Below, piece by piece: positions 45,467-57,400 of a stretch of DNA of 64,000 nt. The stretch's first letter is position 1. Each line of letters starts with the position of its first letter. Made by a program: the position numbers and the translations under genes. Source of the DNA: Bilabrum cf. latius (Eukaryota; Bigyra: Bicosoecida; Bigyra; Bicosoecida). The notes beneath the pieces were generated by a model. It had not been told where the DNA came from and searched no databases. It saw only the letters and a program-made list of their open reading frames with translations. The stretch is taken from NCBI GenBank assembly GCA_965178125.1, contig OZ237747.1, positions 310,001 to 374,000 on the forward strand. Direction: 5' to 3'.

Positions 45467-48400
45467 TCATGTTTCTTCCGTCCTATCTCCATGCCTCGGA
45501 CTTCTCTGCCTGATCGAATTAGCGCTACCCCCCCCCTGCGTAACATCCTGCCCACCGTCTACATCATCCACGTCCACCCAGCCGGTCGCAAACGTGGGGG
45601 GCGAGGCAGACGTCGCCCTGCCGGCGCCTGCACCTGCTGACGCGTCCGACCGCTCGCTACGCGCGACTTCGCCTGCCGCTCGTTCCGAGTCGGCCGAGCG
45701 GTAGGCCGAGCTGTTGGCGGAGGAATGCAGCTGCCGCTTCCGGGATGCTGCGATGGCCCGAAGGCGGGGCGAAACTCTGCCACCACCGCCGCCGCCGCCG
45801 CCGCCGCCCGTCTTGGACCCGCTGCTCGTGGACCCGGGAGTCACGCTCCCTCCCCCCTGCAGGGCGCCTCCAGACGGCCCGCTCACACCACCACGTAGAC
45901 CAATGGACGTCCCGTGATCGGTGGGGTGTGCCGCTCGAGGCAGCACAGAGAGCTGCCCAGAGCCTGCCGTCGGTGTCGAGAGCTCCCGGCTGCCTCGAGG
46001 GGACGCAGAGTCGCCCTGCGAATTCGACTCCGAATCCACACGGAGCCTGGAGAGCCCGGGGATGTTCCCCGACCCGCTGCCGTTCCCGTGACCGCTGCTC
46101 CGCTTGCCCCCGCGCAGCGGCTTCACGACCCTTCCTCCGTGCGTGCCGATGCCCTGCCCCGGCCCCAGCCCCACGCTCCCTCCCGCCGCCGCGCGCCCGC
46201 CCTGCCCGTCATCTCCTCGTCGATACCCGCCCCCTCCCCCTCCCATCACCATGAGGTCCCCAGGCCTGCCACTCAAGATCCTCGCGCGCGCCTGTGCACG
46301 CAGCGACGCGATCGAGTCGTGCAGCTTGGCGTTCTCCCTCTGCATCCGGGCCAGCCTCTCGTCCCTGGCCGCCAGCGCCTCCCCCCTCTGGGAGCACTCC
46401 ACATCCACCACCGCGTACTTCCGCAGCAGCTGGCGGTGGGTCGTCATGATCGCGTCCAGCCGCTCGTTCGCCACCCGCACCGCGATGGACTGCTCCAGCA
46501 CGACCCGCTCTAGCCCCGCCGCTCTCCTAGCGGGGTCTTTCCCAACGCTGGGCAGCGTGCGAGGCACGACCTCCCGGATGAGGGCGGCGGCTGCCGTCGC
46601 GTTGATCTTCGCGGCAGCGCTGGGCCCGCCCCTCTGACTGTTGTATGCGTCTCCTGCGCGGGGCGTGGATGCGCCCGAATCTCCAGCGCTGCTGCTGTCT
46701 CCCGAACCGCCCTCCCCAGCCGATGGGGACGGATCGTCGAGGGCAAGCAGCGGTGCGGCCACTCTCATGCGGGCCAGCTCCGTCTGATGCTGCGAAATAG
46801 CCGTCTCGTGGGTGGCTCTGAGCTCCTCCAGCTCGGTGCGGAGGGCCTGCACCCTCGAGCGAGCGGAAGTTGCCTCCCGCCTCGCCTCCGAGGCCTCCGC
46901 TGCGGCCTGTTCCATCGCCTGCCGCACGTCTTCGATGGTGCGAGGCACCGCGCTGGAACTTGGGGCGCGCTTCGGCCGTCTGCTCCCACGCAGCTGCACC
47001 CACGGCTACGGCATGCCCTCAGGAAACGTCTCTCGCAGCAGAGCGCGGACCTGGTCAGCGCTCGGCAGCGGCTTCTCTCTCTCTGCCGGGGCTCGTCTGC
47101 GGCTGGCGGACCCGGGGCGGCTGCTGGATCCAACGCTCGCACCGGATGCCTCTCTCGCCGCCCTGCTGCCGTCGGACGGCTTGGCCGCGGCCGCCGACCG
47201 CTCGGCCGCTTTCAAGGCCACGAGTGTGTCCTCCGCGATCTGCAGGCACCGCTTCAGCTCCGCATTCTCCATTCGCAGCCTGAGGTTCTCCGCGTTCTTC
47301 TGGCCCAGCTCCTTGGCCAGCGATCCTATCTCGTCCCTGCTCTGCCGAAGGTCGTCATTGAGCTGCGCGTTGGCGGACATGAGCTGCTCCATTCTGGACT
47401 TGGTCTCGGCCAGCTCTAGCACCGCCCCGCCTCGGCCGTGGATTCCAGACACGCCGGACATGACCGAGCTTGTGTCGTCCGAGGCCCCGCCCATGCGCCC
47501 GTGCTCAGACATGGCAGTGGTGCTGGGAGACCGGGCGGCCTCGGAGCCCGGGCTCCCCTAGGCCAGGCCGCTCACCGACCTGGCCATCATCGCGTGCTTG
47601 GTCTGCGGCCTAGATTGCTGCTGCTGCTGGGCTTTCTGCTTCTTGGATCTTGCGATGAGCTTCAGGAGCTGGGCCCTCAACTGCTTGATCAGTGATGCCT
47701 GGATCTCGATGGCCTCCTCCGCCTTCCACAGCTGCTGCTGCATCTCGTCGGCGGTGCGCACGCGATTCACGATGGCCCGGTTCTGCACCCGCTGCGCCCG
47801 CGTGCCGAACCGAAGCGTGGAGGTAGTCTCGCGGGCGTCCTGCAAGGCAGGGGAGCAGCAGATCACCAGGCTGGTCCTGCTGTTGCCGCCCAGCGAGTCC
47901 TGCAGGAGCCGAGTGAGCTTGGAATCGCGGTACGGGATGTGCGTGGTTTTGGGCCCCAAGCCATCGCCCTTGGAAGCAAGCGCGTTGATGACATTTCCCA
48001 GCGCGCTCAGGGAACTGTTGATGACCTTGGCCTCGTCCAGGTTGAGCCCGGTTGCGTGGGTCCTCCTGACTTGCTCGCTTCCGGCGAGGTCCACCACGCA
48101 GAGCTTGGCGAACTTCATCGACCCCGTCTCGCCGTCTCTCGTCTCCACGGTGACCGTGGTGACTTGGTGGCTGCGACTGCTGTTTTCGTTCATCCCGGTG
48201 GCGGCGACGGCGCGGTTCGCGGCTGCCTGCGCCACGAGAGCGAGCATCTCGTCGGCGCTGGCGACGTACTCCTCCCTCACACCCACCACGTGGATGCCGC
48301 GCTCTGGGTGCTGCCGGATCTGCAGCGACTGGCTCTCCATGTTTAAGAGGTCTCTGATCCTCTCCATGTATATCTCCACGCAGGATATTCGCACGGTGAA

Positions 48401-49162
48401 GCTCATGCTCTCGGGTGCCTCCTCAACTCCGCGGAAGATGGATCGGATCGCACGAGGCAGCACGCCGGCGTTCGCATCGTCGGTGATGTCTGGGCCAAGC
48501 ATCGTGTGAGTCTTGCCAGAACCGCTCTGACTGCAAACAATAGGGAGGGGTGCCAGTGAACCGAGCAAGACTGCGCGGCGGCGGAGATGTTGGTGTGGTG
48601 TGCAACGCTAGCAGTCTCACCCATAGGCAAACACGGTTCCATTAAAGCCCTCTAGGACACCATTGACGACTGGCAGTGCTATTCGCTCGAAGACATCTTC
48701 CTATGTGCTGTTTGGCCCAAGCACGCCGTCAAACACATAGTCTTTAGTCTTGGTGAGCGTAGACTCCCCGCCAGATGTCTTTCCATACCCTTCACTTGTG
48801 GTTACACTTGTGCTATCTAATCGAATGAACTCGCCCTAATCCCCAGATTGTGCCTCACTCCGCAGCAGTGGACGAACTCGGCAATAGCAACGGACGCTCG
48901 AATCGGCAGGAGGCTATCCATCGCCACCAGCACCGCTTGCAGGGATGCTTCCGCTACGAATCGATGAAGCACTTGATGATACCTTTTCAGCGCTGTCGCT
49001 GCCTGCCTATAGCTCGCGCGATTCCATTGGTGGCTGTGTGGGTGCCGCTTGGGCTGCAGTGGCTGAAACCTTGGTAATTGGGGACGCAGCTCGAGATGAA
49101 TCAGCACTGTGCCCTCCGCCGCCCAGAGATTTAAGCAGCTAAGCGGCCTTGGAAGATGCCAT
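45467..49162 (-). CDS. Kinesin-1-like heavy chain, two exons, 1201 aa
   Basis: A plus-end microtubule motor. Exons are 49162-48621 and 48530-45467, with a 90-bp intron inside the P-loop region. The motor domain has CYCRVRPL, YVFDGVLGPNS, FNGTVFAYG joined to QSGSGKTHTM, switch I NENSSRSH, switch II VVDLAGSEQ and HIPYRDSKLTRLLQDSLGG. The neck and stalk are coiled coil, and the segment HRQLLRKYAVVDVE with ARDERLARMQREN resembles the conserved kinesin-1 tail coil. The C-terminus is Gly/Ser-rich. TAG at 48701-48703 occupies the Gln of the conserved N-x-T-Q-E motif. The stop is TGA. Confidence 0.93.
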
Positions 49163-49322
49163 AGCGCCCAAGGCCGCGCCAAAAGTCTCCAAAATGTACA
49201 AAAAAGTCGTGCTTGGTTTCGGGCGTACTGTGCTCGTCACATCGTCCCGAGACGGAGCTGAAGCGGGGCCGGCTCTCCCGTGAGAATTACGATATTTGGA
49301 TCAACGTACGAGAGTGGATATA

Positions 49323-51284
49323 TTACTCGGGGGGGTTCTTCAACAGCACATCGCGCAAACTCAAGGCTGACGGCCGCAACGCCGGATCTGGATGCATCGC
49401 CAGCGCCAGGCCGTCCCGAGCTGGCTGCAGCCAGCCGGGCAGCACTCTTCGGAGGAAGTCCACCATCGCGCCATGCCGCCTGAGCGGGTGGTTCCTGCAA
49501 GCTCCCCCCCTCATCTTCCCCACGCCAGGGGGCCTCCGGGGGTCGAAGGGGGCGTAGCCCAGGCCCGCGTGCAGCGCCGCTGCCACCACGCTGAAGACAT
49601 CGCTGGCTCTCGTCAGGCACACCTCACCCTCCCTCAGCCCCGCACTCGCACCAGCACTAGCAGCACCTGATCTGCAGGGAAACTGCTCCGGCGGCATGGC
49701 GCTCCACAGCCCCCCGCGCGCTGGCCCTAAGTACCTCGCGTCACTATCACTGGAGCCGGCAGCAGTACAGCGCCCACCGGCAGGGCCCTTCGAGTCTCTG
49801 CAGTTGAGTGCCCCCGGACCTCTCCCTGGTGCGATAGGTGCAATTGATTCCGGTACTGCGAGTCTCTGCGCAGATCCTAGATCGATGATGACGGTGGGCA
49901 TCGTGACCAGTGCTTGCTACGGCGCAGTGGCGGGGGATGACGACCGTGCTGACGGTCCTGCCAAGTGGCCGGATCCATCTAGTCGCGGTGGTATAGCAGA
50001 CTCTTTCACGGTAGCACCAGTCTACTTTGCCCTGTATGCAGACTATACCCCGCATTGACGAGTCAACCCCCCCGCCTCCCCACCCTGCATACCCCCCCCG
50101 CTCCAAGGGTCGCACAGGTTGTCGGCATGCAGGTCGCAGTGCAGCCACCCTGCCGCATGCAGTCGCTCGATAGCCTCTAGGGCACCGCACAGTCGAGGAA
50201 TGACGTGGTCCCACGCTAGCTTGTTCTCTGGAGATGACTTGGCGAGCGCGAGCCAGGAGGGACCCACTCGTTGAAGGACCTGCACCGAAAAGGCTGGCGA
50301 GGTGCTGCTCGAGGACTTGGTGCTGGAGCTAGTGCTAGTGCTAGTGCTCGCACCAGCACCACCTATTGCTGCTTGGCTGTGCCCATCTTTCTACGACGCA
50401 TCGGCCCTAGGTATTGTTCGTGCGATGATCACGTGGCACCGCATCTGCATGACCCCATCCACCCCCCGTGTACCCCTCAGTGCCTCCACCTCCTGCTGCA
50501 CCCGGCCGTCCATGGGCTGCACTTTGAGCGCGTGGGCGCTGGCACTCGATGCATCCGGTGATTCTGTATCGATTGTTCCCCGACCAGATGCGGCGCGCTA
50601 TGGTACGGTATGAGGCACCGCAAGGACACGAGATCTTCTGCCGCGGCCTATTTCTCGGTACTTCGAAAGGGCTCGCAGCCCTGCCTCGGACATGCCTCCA
50701 CTCGGCCCAGATGCGAGCACCAATGCCCGGACCACCGAACGATGAAGTAGAGGCTAATGCGAAATTTGAGTCGGAAGCGAGGGCTGGTCGGTTCTTGGGC
50801 GCTTAACTGGAGCTACAGGAGCCTCCATGTTCATATCTCGGCCGGCGAGCCAATCCCACAATCCACTACCATCGTCTGGGACTACCGACACTTCCACGAC
50901 TTCATCCTTGGTTTCGCTATCAGATCCGGAAGTTGCCCGGACTTGTTGGATGATCGCTTGCCCGGGCACATGTTCTACCATTTGAAATCGCTGGCCATCG
51001 GTCTGAGATTGCAACTGGAGGTTGAACTACTCTCGTGGTTCCTTAGGCGGGGCAGCGATGACTTCAACGGCTCGACCATTCACATGAATAGTCTATGATA
51101 CCCCTGCAGTCGGTGCAGCGCTTTCTTTCGAAGCCAGAGGTGCATGTTGACGCGACCTCTTCATTCCTGCATCATCTGTCACATCACCTTGCGCGTTCGG
51201 ATCAGTCCATCTGCTCTCGCCAGTCGACTCATTGAACCAATAAGGAATATTCCGTTTCTTTGAAATTAACTTTTGCCATGGCAT
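49323..51284 (-). CDS. WW-domain protein kinase, BUB1-like catalytic motifs, 653 aa
   Basis: The frame opens with a WW domain at its very start (MPWQKL, then IPYWFNESTGESRWTDP). After a ~170-residue linker comes a kinase domain: glycine loop EIGRGRRSRVLAV (~210), ALKVQP with the ATP Lys (~253), VQQEVEAL with the helix-C Glu, a Ser-rich insert, catalytic loop WLHCDLHADNL (~383), IIDLGSAQ (~467, DLG in place of DFG), PPEQ for APE, and a C-lobe ending in DPALRPSA. DLG plus a non-RD loop recalls BUB1. All segments share one frame, joined by TAG codons. The stop is TAA. The frame stays open upstream of 51284, but that part is antisense to REV3 exon 1. Confidence 0.72.
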
Positions 51285-51438
51285 GTCAACGTGGTCGATA
51301 TGAGAGGCAACCGCACTTCGATTCGGAATGCAATTAGCGTGCGGCAGCCAAGTCAATTGCTTCCGCTTTGTTGCGCTTCCATTAAAGCCGCAATTCTGTG
51401 CTATCAAGCTAAGTATACGGCAATGGTAATCCGTTGAT
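51285..51438. promoter_or_regulatory. Bidirectional promoter region, 154 bp
   Basis: Lies between the divergent starts of the WW-kinase and REV3 genes. Its length is similar to the other head-to-head gaps in the window. Confidence 0.35.
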
Positions 51439-54400
51439 ATGATTACGAGCCGCTCGCGACTACAGCTAGCTGCCGATTAGAGTCAGTTTGATGTGAGGTC
51501 GAATGGAAACGAGGGCTTGAATCGCGACTTGCTAGGCAAGGGCAAGGACCTTCACACGCTTCATTTTAACTCCCGTGCGCGCAGCAAACATTCGATATTC
51601 GTGTTCTCATTATTGATGATGTAGAGGTTGCTTCTGTGGATGAAGCAACGCTGCATGCAGGGAGACGCCGAATCCCAGGCATTCGTCTCACAGGTCCTGC
51701 GATCTCTTTGGGAGGATCAGCTACTGCTCATGTGCAAGGCGCTTTACCTTACCTCTTTTTCATCGTCCCAGACGAGCTGCTGGTCGCAGCTTGCGTGGAT
51801 CAGGGCATGTCTCCAGGGTTGCTGCTGCAAGCACTCGCCGAGGACCTTGACAAAGCCATCCAGGACGAGCGCACCAAGAGATTCAGCACGCAACGAAGGA
51901 ATAGCGGTATGGCCTCACGATCCTCGAGCAGCTCCCAAGAGCCCGTCGTGGCTCTTCTCTAGCTGTGCCGGGGCACCCCGATGTACGGACTGCACTCGGC
52001 CAGGCGTCTCGGCGATCTGCAAGCAAAGGCGGCACAGGACGCTACGGGCACCAGGAGGACAAAGCAAACTGCACGATAGAAAGCAAGCTCTCAATCACCT
52101 TATGATTAGCACCAGCGCTCGCACCGGTACCGGCACGACAGCAGCACGATGGACTCGTCTGGCATAGGCGATGAAATTCCAGGTCTGGACACAGCGCCCG
52201 CTCTCGGCCGCGAGCAGGACACGGGAGGGGTCGAGCTAGGACGAGGACGAGGACGAGAACTAGGTCTCGACGGGTAGTCTGACTCGCAGGAAGGAGCCCC
52301 TCCATCCCACCTGCTGTGTGCAGTGCATCTGTTCGAGGTGCGTGCCCAGGAGCAGGCAGCCGAGGCGATCCGCGGAGGCATATCGGACCGGATCCGGGGG
52401 ATGCTCTCCAGCGGTGCAGGGCATTTGAAACGGTTGCGAACTTGCGGCGGGGTGCAAGGCAGCGTGCCTGGCGGGCTTTAGCAATAGCTCGGCGGTGTTC
52501 GGTCTCATCTGGGTCGGCTCAGCGGAGGCCTCATTCCTCTCGAGAGTCACGTGGGGTTTCTGATGCGGGTGCTGGCAGACGCACAGGTCGCGTCTGCTGG
52601 TCCTTGCCGCTTGCATGGGGCCAGTCTTGTGTGCGGCAAACTTGGCAGCTACACTGCACCTCGTGTCGTTTCTTCTGCTGATGATCCAGCCCGCGATGCG
52701 GAGAGGCAGCATCCCGGTGCTCAGCATGCTACCACCACAATGCTGTCACTGCCGCCGCGGGCTGTTCAACTGGACGTGACCGACTCACAGCAGTCGGCTG
52801 CTAGCAGCAGCTCTCCTTCATCTCATGTTAGACAATCGATTGGGAGCGATAGCTAGACCGCTGCAAGGTTTGCAATGTGCTTGCCGAGGGGGGCCAAGTG
52901 CGTGCCATCCGACCGCGTGCAGCTGGGTGAGGACGGGGATACCTTGGATGAGTACCCTCTGTTTGCCCGTTCACGCGCCCTATCCTCGTTCCATGGGTTT
53001 CGTGATTCCACTCCACCTTTGCACGATGGAGATTCCATCCCGAGACCGCGGGCTTATTGGAAAGCCCACCGCTAGCGGTTGCTAGGACGGGCTTGCGCCT
53101 CAGAGTTGGTCGACGCCAGCGGTAAGCTAGGCGCAGCCTCCAAGCAGATTTTGCAATAGCTTAATGGAACAGGTAGAGATGAAGCGACTTTAGATGCGTA
53201 CAGGAGTATTGAGCTATCGGCGCACGCGTCGTGGCTGCATCGTAACCCCCACCGCGTTGGACTGCCACCACTGCCGTGGGATAGGGAGACCAACGAGCTT
53301 CACTGTCCTGGGTATTCGTCAGACGGTATGTACGGCAGCAGTGGTAAGAGCACAGTGCTAGGTCAAGTGCTTGTTCCAGCCGGTCGTCGCGTATGCGTGT
53401 TGCCGTGGCCATCATCGAGGCATGTCTAGTAGACGACGTCAGATTGGGAGCTGCAGGTCACGCTCGGAGGGGGATTCTCTGCCGTGGCACTCGATTTTAG
53501 CGACCATTATGAGCAGAGTGGGCCCATCCTGCCGGTCGAAGCGTGCGAGCTCGCTATTGGGGATGCAAGAGGGGGCCTCGAATGCCCGGGGCAGCCCCGC
53601 CCGGCAGCGTAGTTGGGCACCCAAGCAGCACAGGGGCTTGGTACCCTCGGGTCCCAGAGGGCATTCGCTGGCCTGCGGTGGGTGCCCACTCTCCGCGCAC
53701 TGTGGGACGAAGAGTCCCAATTCCGGCTGCAGCATGGTCTTCCCCCGGTTATCCCACCGAGGTCGCCGCCAGCATCTCAGACGCAGGGCGCGGCTGCTTC
53801 AAGGGCCAACACCCAGACCAGGGCGGCCAGAGGGCTTGGGATGGGCGTGTAGCTGACAGGGCTCAGTCCCACCGGTGCTGGCACCAGCACCGCCTCCGCT
53901 CCTGACTCCCCCCTTGGCTGGGAAAGGCGCCTCCGACGGGCCCTTCGAAAGGTCGTCGCCTGGGACCTAAGGCGAGCCAAGGCAGCGGCCCAGTGGATTG
54001 GGCCGGACAGTCACCCCATGCTGCAGGATTTGGAACGACTGAGAAACCGCTTAATGCACGGCGCAAGGGATGTAAGGCGTGTCACCGTTTGGCCCGTGTA
54101 GGGTCGAAAAGAGGGTTCTGTTGAGGCGTCCATTAGAGCAGCTCGAATCTAGTCCGTGGGTATGCAGATTAGCGATTTCGAGGCCGGGCCGTTGTCGATT
54201 CCGTAGCTGCAAGAGCTCGCGGCGGATCGCAAGTGGGCTTGGGAGTGGAGTGTGAAGGCAGCTCAGTCTGAAAGAGGTAGTACGGGCCCGGAAACCCCCT
54301 ACGGGAAACGAGCAGCAGCAGGAAGTGGTGCTAAAGCAGGCTCGTCCGACAACGCAATTGACAGCCGAAGTGCCAAGCTTGGTGGGACAGAAGTAGCCCA

Positions 54401-57400
54401 TGATCGTGCCTCTGATCGAGTGGCGGGTCCGAGGGCGGCTGCAAAGCAGGCGAGCGAGAGCAATGCAGGCCGTGGTGATGACGACAGCGACGCGAGCAGT
54501 GAGCGAAGCGACAACTCCGCTGAGGCTGAAGTTGGGCTATCACAGGTGAACCTAAACGGTGATGTAATTGATGGGCCAGCACCGACCGACATGCGCACCA
54601 CTCAGGGAGGTGATGAGAACACTGCAGCACAGGGGGCTGCCGCGTCGCAGCCAGGGTCCCAGCAGCAGCATGCATCGCAGACCAGCTAGTCTGCAGACAT
54701 GGACGACCTGGAGGAATTGGCTGGACTGTATCTGACGCAACAGTTCGAGCTACCCGAGGACCTCGCTGCGGATCCCAGGTTTCAGGAGGCTCTCGATCGC
54801 GAGCAGGAGGCTATTGCTCCAAGCCAAGCTGCTGCTGGGGGCCTCAGCCCGATAGGACCTGCCAGCGGCAGGGGTGTGAATCGCAATCACAAGGGTCAGG
54901 AGGAGGACCAGGAGGAGAACATGCAGGTTGCTGCTGATATGTCGTTCATGTCTGACCACGGCGATGTGCAGCAACCGATGGACCCAGGTGATGCTGCAGC
55001 TGATGACAGTGGTAAGCACCAAGTCGCTCAGGCAAACATTCCTCAGTTGGATGGGCCTGTTCCGATTCCAAGACGCGGTGCGAGCACGAGGGGCAAGCGG
55101 GGCTTCAAGCGACCTCGTCCTGCTGCGACTGCTAGCAGTGGGGCGGCCTCAGAGTCCGAGCAGGACTCGGAGGAGGCAGGAGCCACCGGAAACTCCGCTG
55201 GCGCCTCAAGCGTAGCCGCTAGTTCCACTGCAGAGCCAGATGGTGTGGGAAGCCATGAGTCTAGGAGCAGGTAGGCTCGGCGATCTCGTCGCAAGCGCAG
55301 AGCTTCGGCGGCGGCTCGGCAGAAGCGAGGTGCTCTGGTGCTTGAAAGCGATCAAGGTGAAGCGGATACCGGGGCAGATGCTGGCATACATTCTCACTTG
55401 ATGAATGATTCAAGAGGCGTGGCTGCCAGGCCAGCCAGCTCAGTTTCATTCGACCGGTCTGTCGAAGTCCACCACCAGCCCAAGCAGAAACGCCGTCGGA
55501 AGGATCGGACACCGTCACTCAAGGTGCAATCGCAGGCAGGAGGAACGAGCAGGTTGCGGCGCAGTCGATCCAATAAGGCTGCTTCAAGCCAGTCAGCCCC
55601 AGTTGACTCCCCAAGGGTCCCGCCACAGCACACCGCGGCCGAGCACGCCGGCGTAGCCGCTGACGAGCCACTGGTTGCACCTGCCCTCAGCCGCACCGCA
55701 TCGGATGCCTCGCTGCTCGACGACAGCGCCCTTGGACCTGCCTAGGACAGCAAACAGTAGCCTGGAGCGACCCCATTGCAGATGCCCGCGACCGGAAAGA
55801 GCGCTGAATTACCAGGTTGTTCTGAAACCGATCGGCAGCACAGCAGCATTATCAGCCAAGACTAGGATGCCGCAGCACAACTTGCTGCCGAGCACGACGT
55901 CGCGTCGGGGGACTTGCCTAGGTCCAACTCCGACGACTTGGGAGGGGAGCTTGTAATCTCACAAGCAGAAAGTCTGGAGCTATCACCGCTTGTTATTGGA
56001 TCTGTGTAGTCCCGAGAAAAGCGCCGCACAGGGTCTGCTGCTGGCTGCGAGTCTGAGAGCGTTCGAAGCTTGTCCCCATCTCTCTCTCCCCAGAACGGGG
56101 CGGCTGCGAACCATGTTCAGCACGGTTCTCACTCTGATGACAACTCAGAAGCGCATAATTCAGCATCCTATCAGACGCAGGCACCTGTAGCGAGTTAGCC
56201 GAGTATGCATGACGACGACAGCATCCAGTAGTCAGCCACTTCAAGCTCGAGGTCTTCCCGTCAAGGCTAGAGTCAGCTTGCGGTATACTTGAAACAGAGT
56301 ATCGCATCTTCAAGCGGCTCAGTGCTCAAAGACCCCGCCAGTGCCGTGCAGGCAGGTCTCCTTGTGCAGCCCCATGGCCGTTGCGAAGGACTTCCGATGC
56401 AGACGCACGTACTGCTCCGACTCGCTGGGTCTTCGTCGGGATTTCCTACTGCCACAGAACTAAAGACACGAGGCACATATCCCTCTAGACTACCGAAAGA
56501 TGTGCGATTTAGCTTGCATGGGTAGTTGCCGGCTAGGAGGAAGCTGGCCCCACTGGACAGGGATGCGCAACGAGTTCTCGGAGATGTCGCCTCGTGGGGA
56601 ACCCCGGAAGAGATCACTGAAGCGTAGCATAGAGATGCTCTGACAGATTCGTCTACCGGCGCAAGCGTGCCGTCATATCTGCGGGCAGGACCGGGAGCCC
56701 AGTTTGCTGAGGCCAGGGTGGCAGGCCGATCGGTCCCGCTGGTTGGGGCAGCCGTGCAGAGCCGGGCAGTCTTTCGACCGACCAACGACGCTCGGACCCG
56801 CCTCGCCAGCGAAAAGCTCGTAAGCATGAACTCTTCATTCGTGGATATGTCCCAAGCCGACGCTAGATACTGTCTGCTGCGTCCAAGAGGTGCATTTCTC
56901 TCAGCTGCGCAGATGTCGGCGTGGTGCAGGGCGTACCCGAAGAAACATGCGCACGTCGGCACAACCAGCCGGGACCAAGCCAGGTTGGGTGGGTCTAGAC
57001 AAGACGGCAACACGGGGAAAATGATGCCTGCAGCATTTGCATGTGACTCCAGTAGTCCAGTCAAGGCTCATGCTGGTACGAGCCGGGCTACACTGGCGGG
57101 AATCGACTCTGCAGGTGAATATAGTATCGATGCAGAGCCGCGGCCGTCCGTAGAAGAGGCTCTTCCGCCGTCCATGGCAGGGTACAGAGGCATGACCGTT
57201 ATGTCGCTCGAGGTCACGTTCGCCACTCGCGGAGATCTCATGCCTGATCCCAAGCAAGACCCCATCGTGGGACTGGCGTGGGCTGTGCAAAGCGATGACG
57301 TGAACTATGCAACAGGGGATGCGCAATCCAACGGTCCTGATTCTGGTCGAGGTGTCCGTCGTGGATTTGTTCTTGTGGATCCGGCGGCAGTGCCTGCGTG

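Noticed and set aside
48850-49142. Plus-strand ORF ending in TAA at 49142
   Set aside because: Antisense to kinesin exon 1, which carries the conserved CYCRVRPL motif in frame.
51407-51480. Upstream extension of the WW-kinase reading frame
   Set aside because: It is antisense to REV3 exon 1 and has no ATG after a TAA; 51284 is the first good start.
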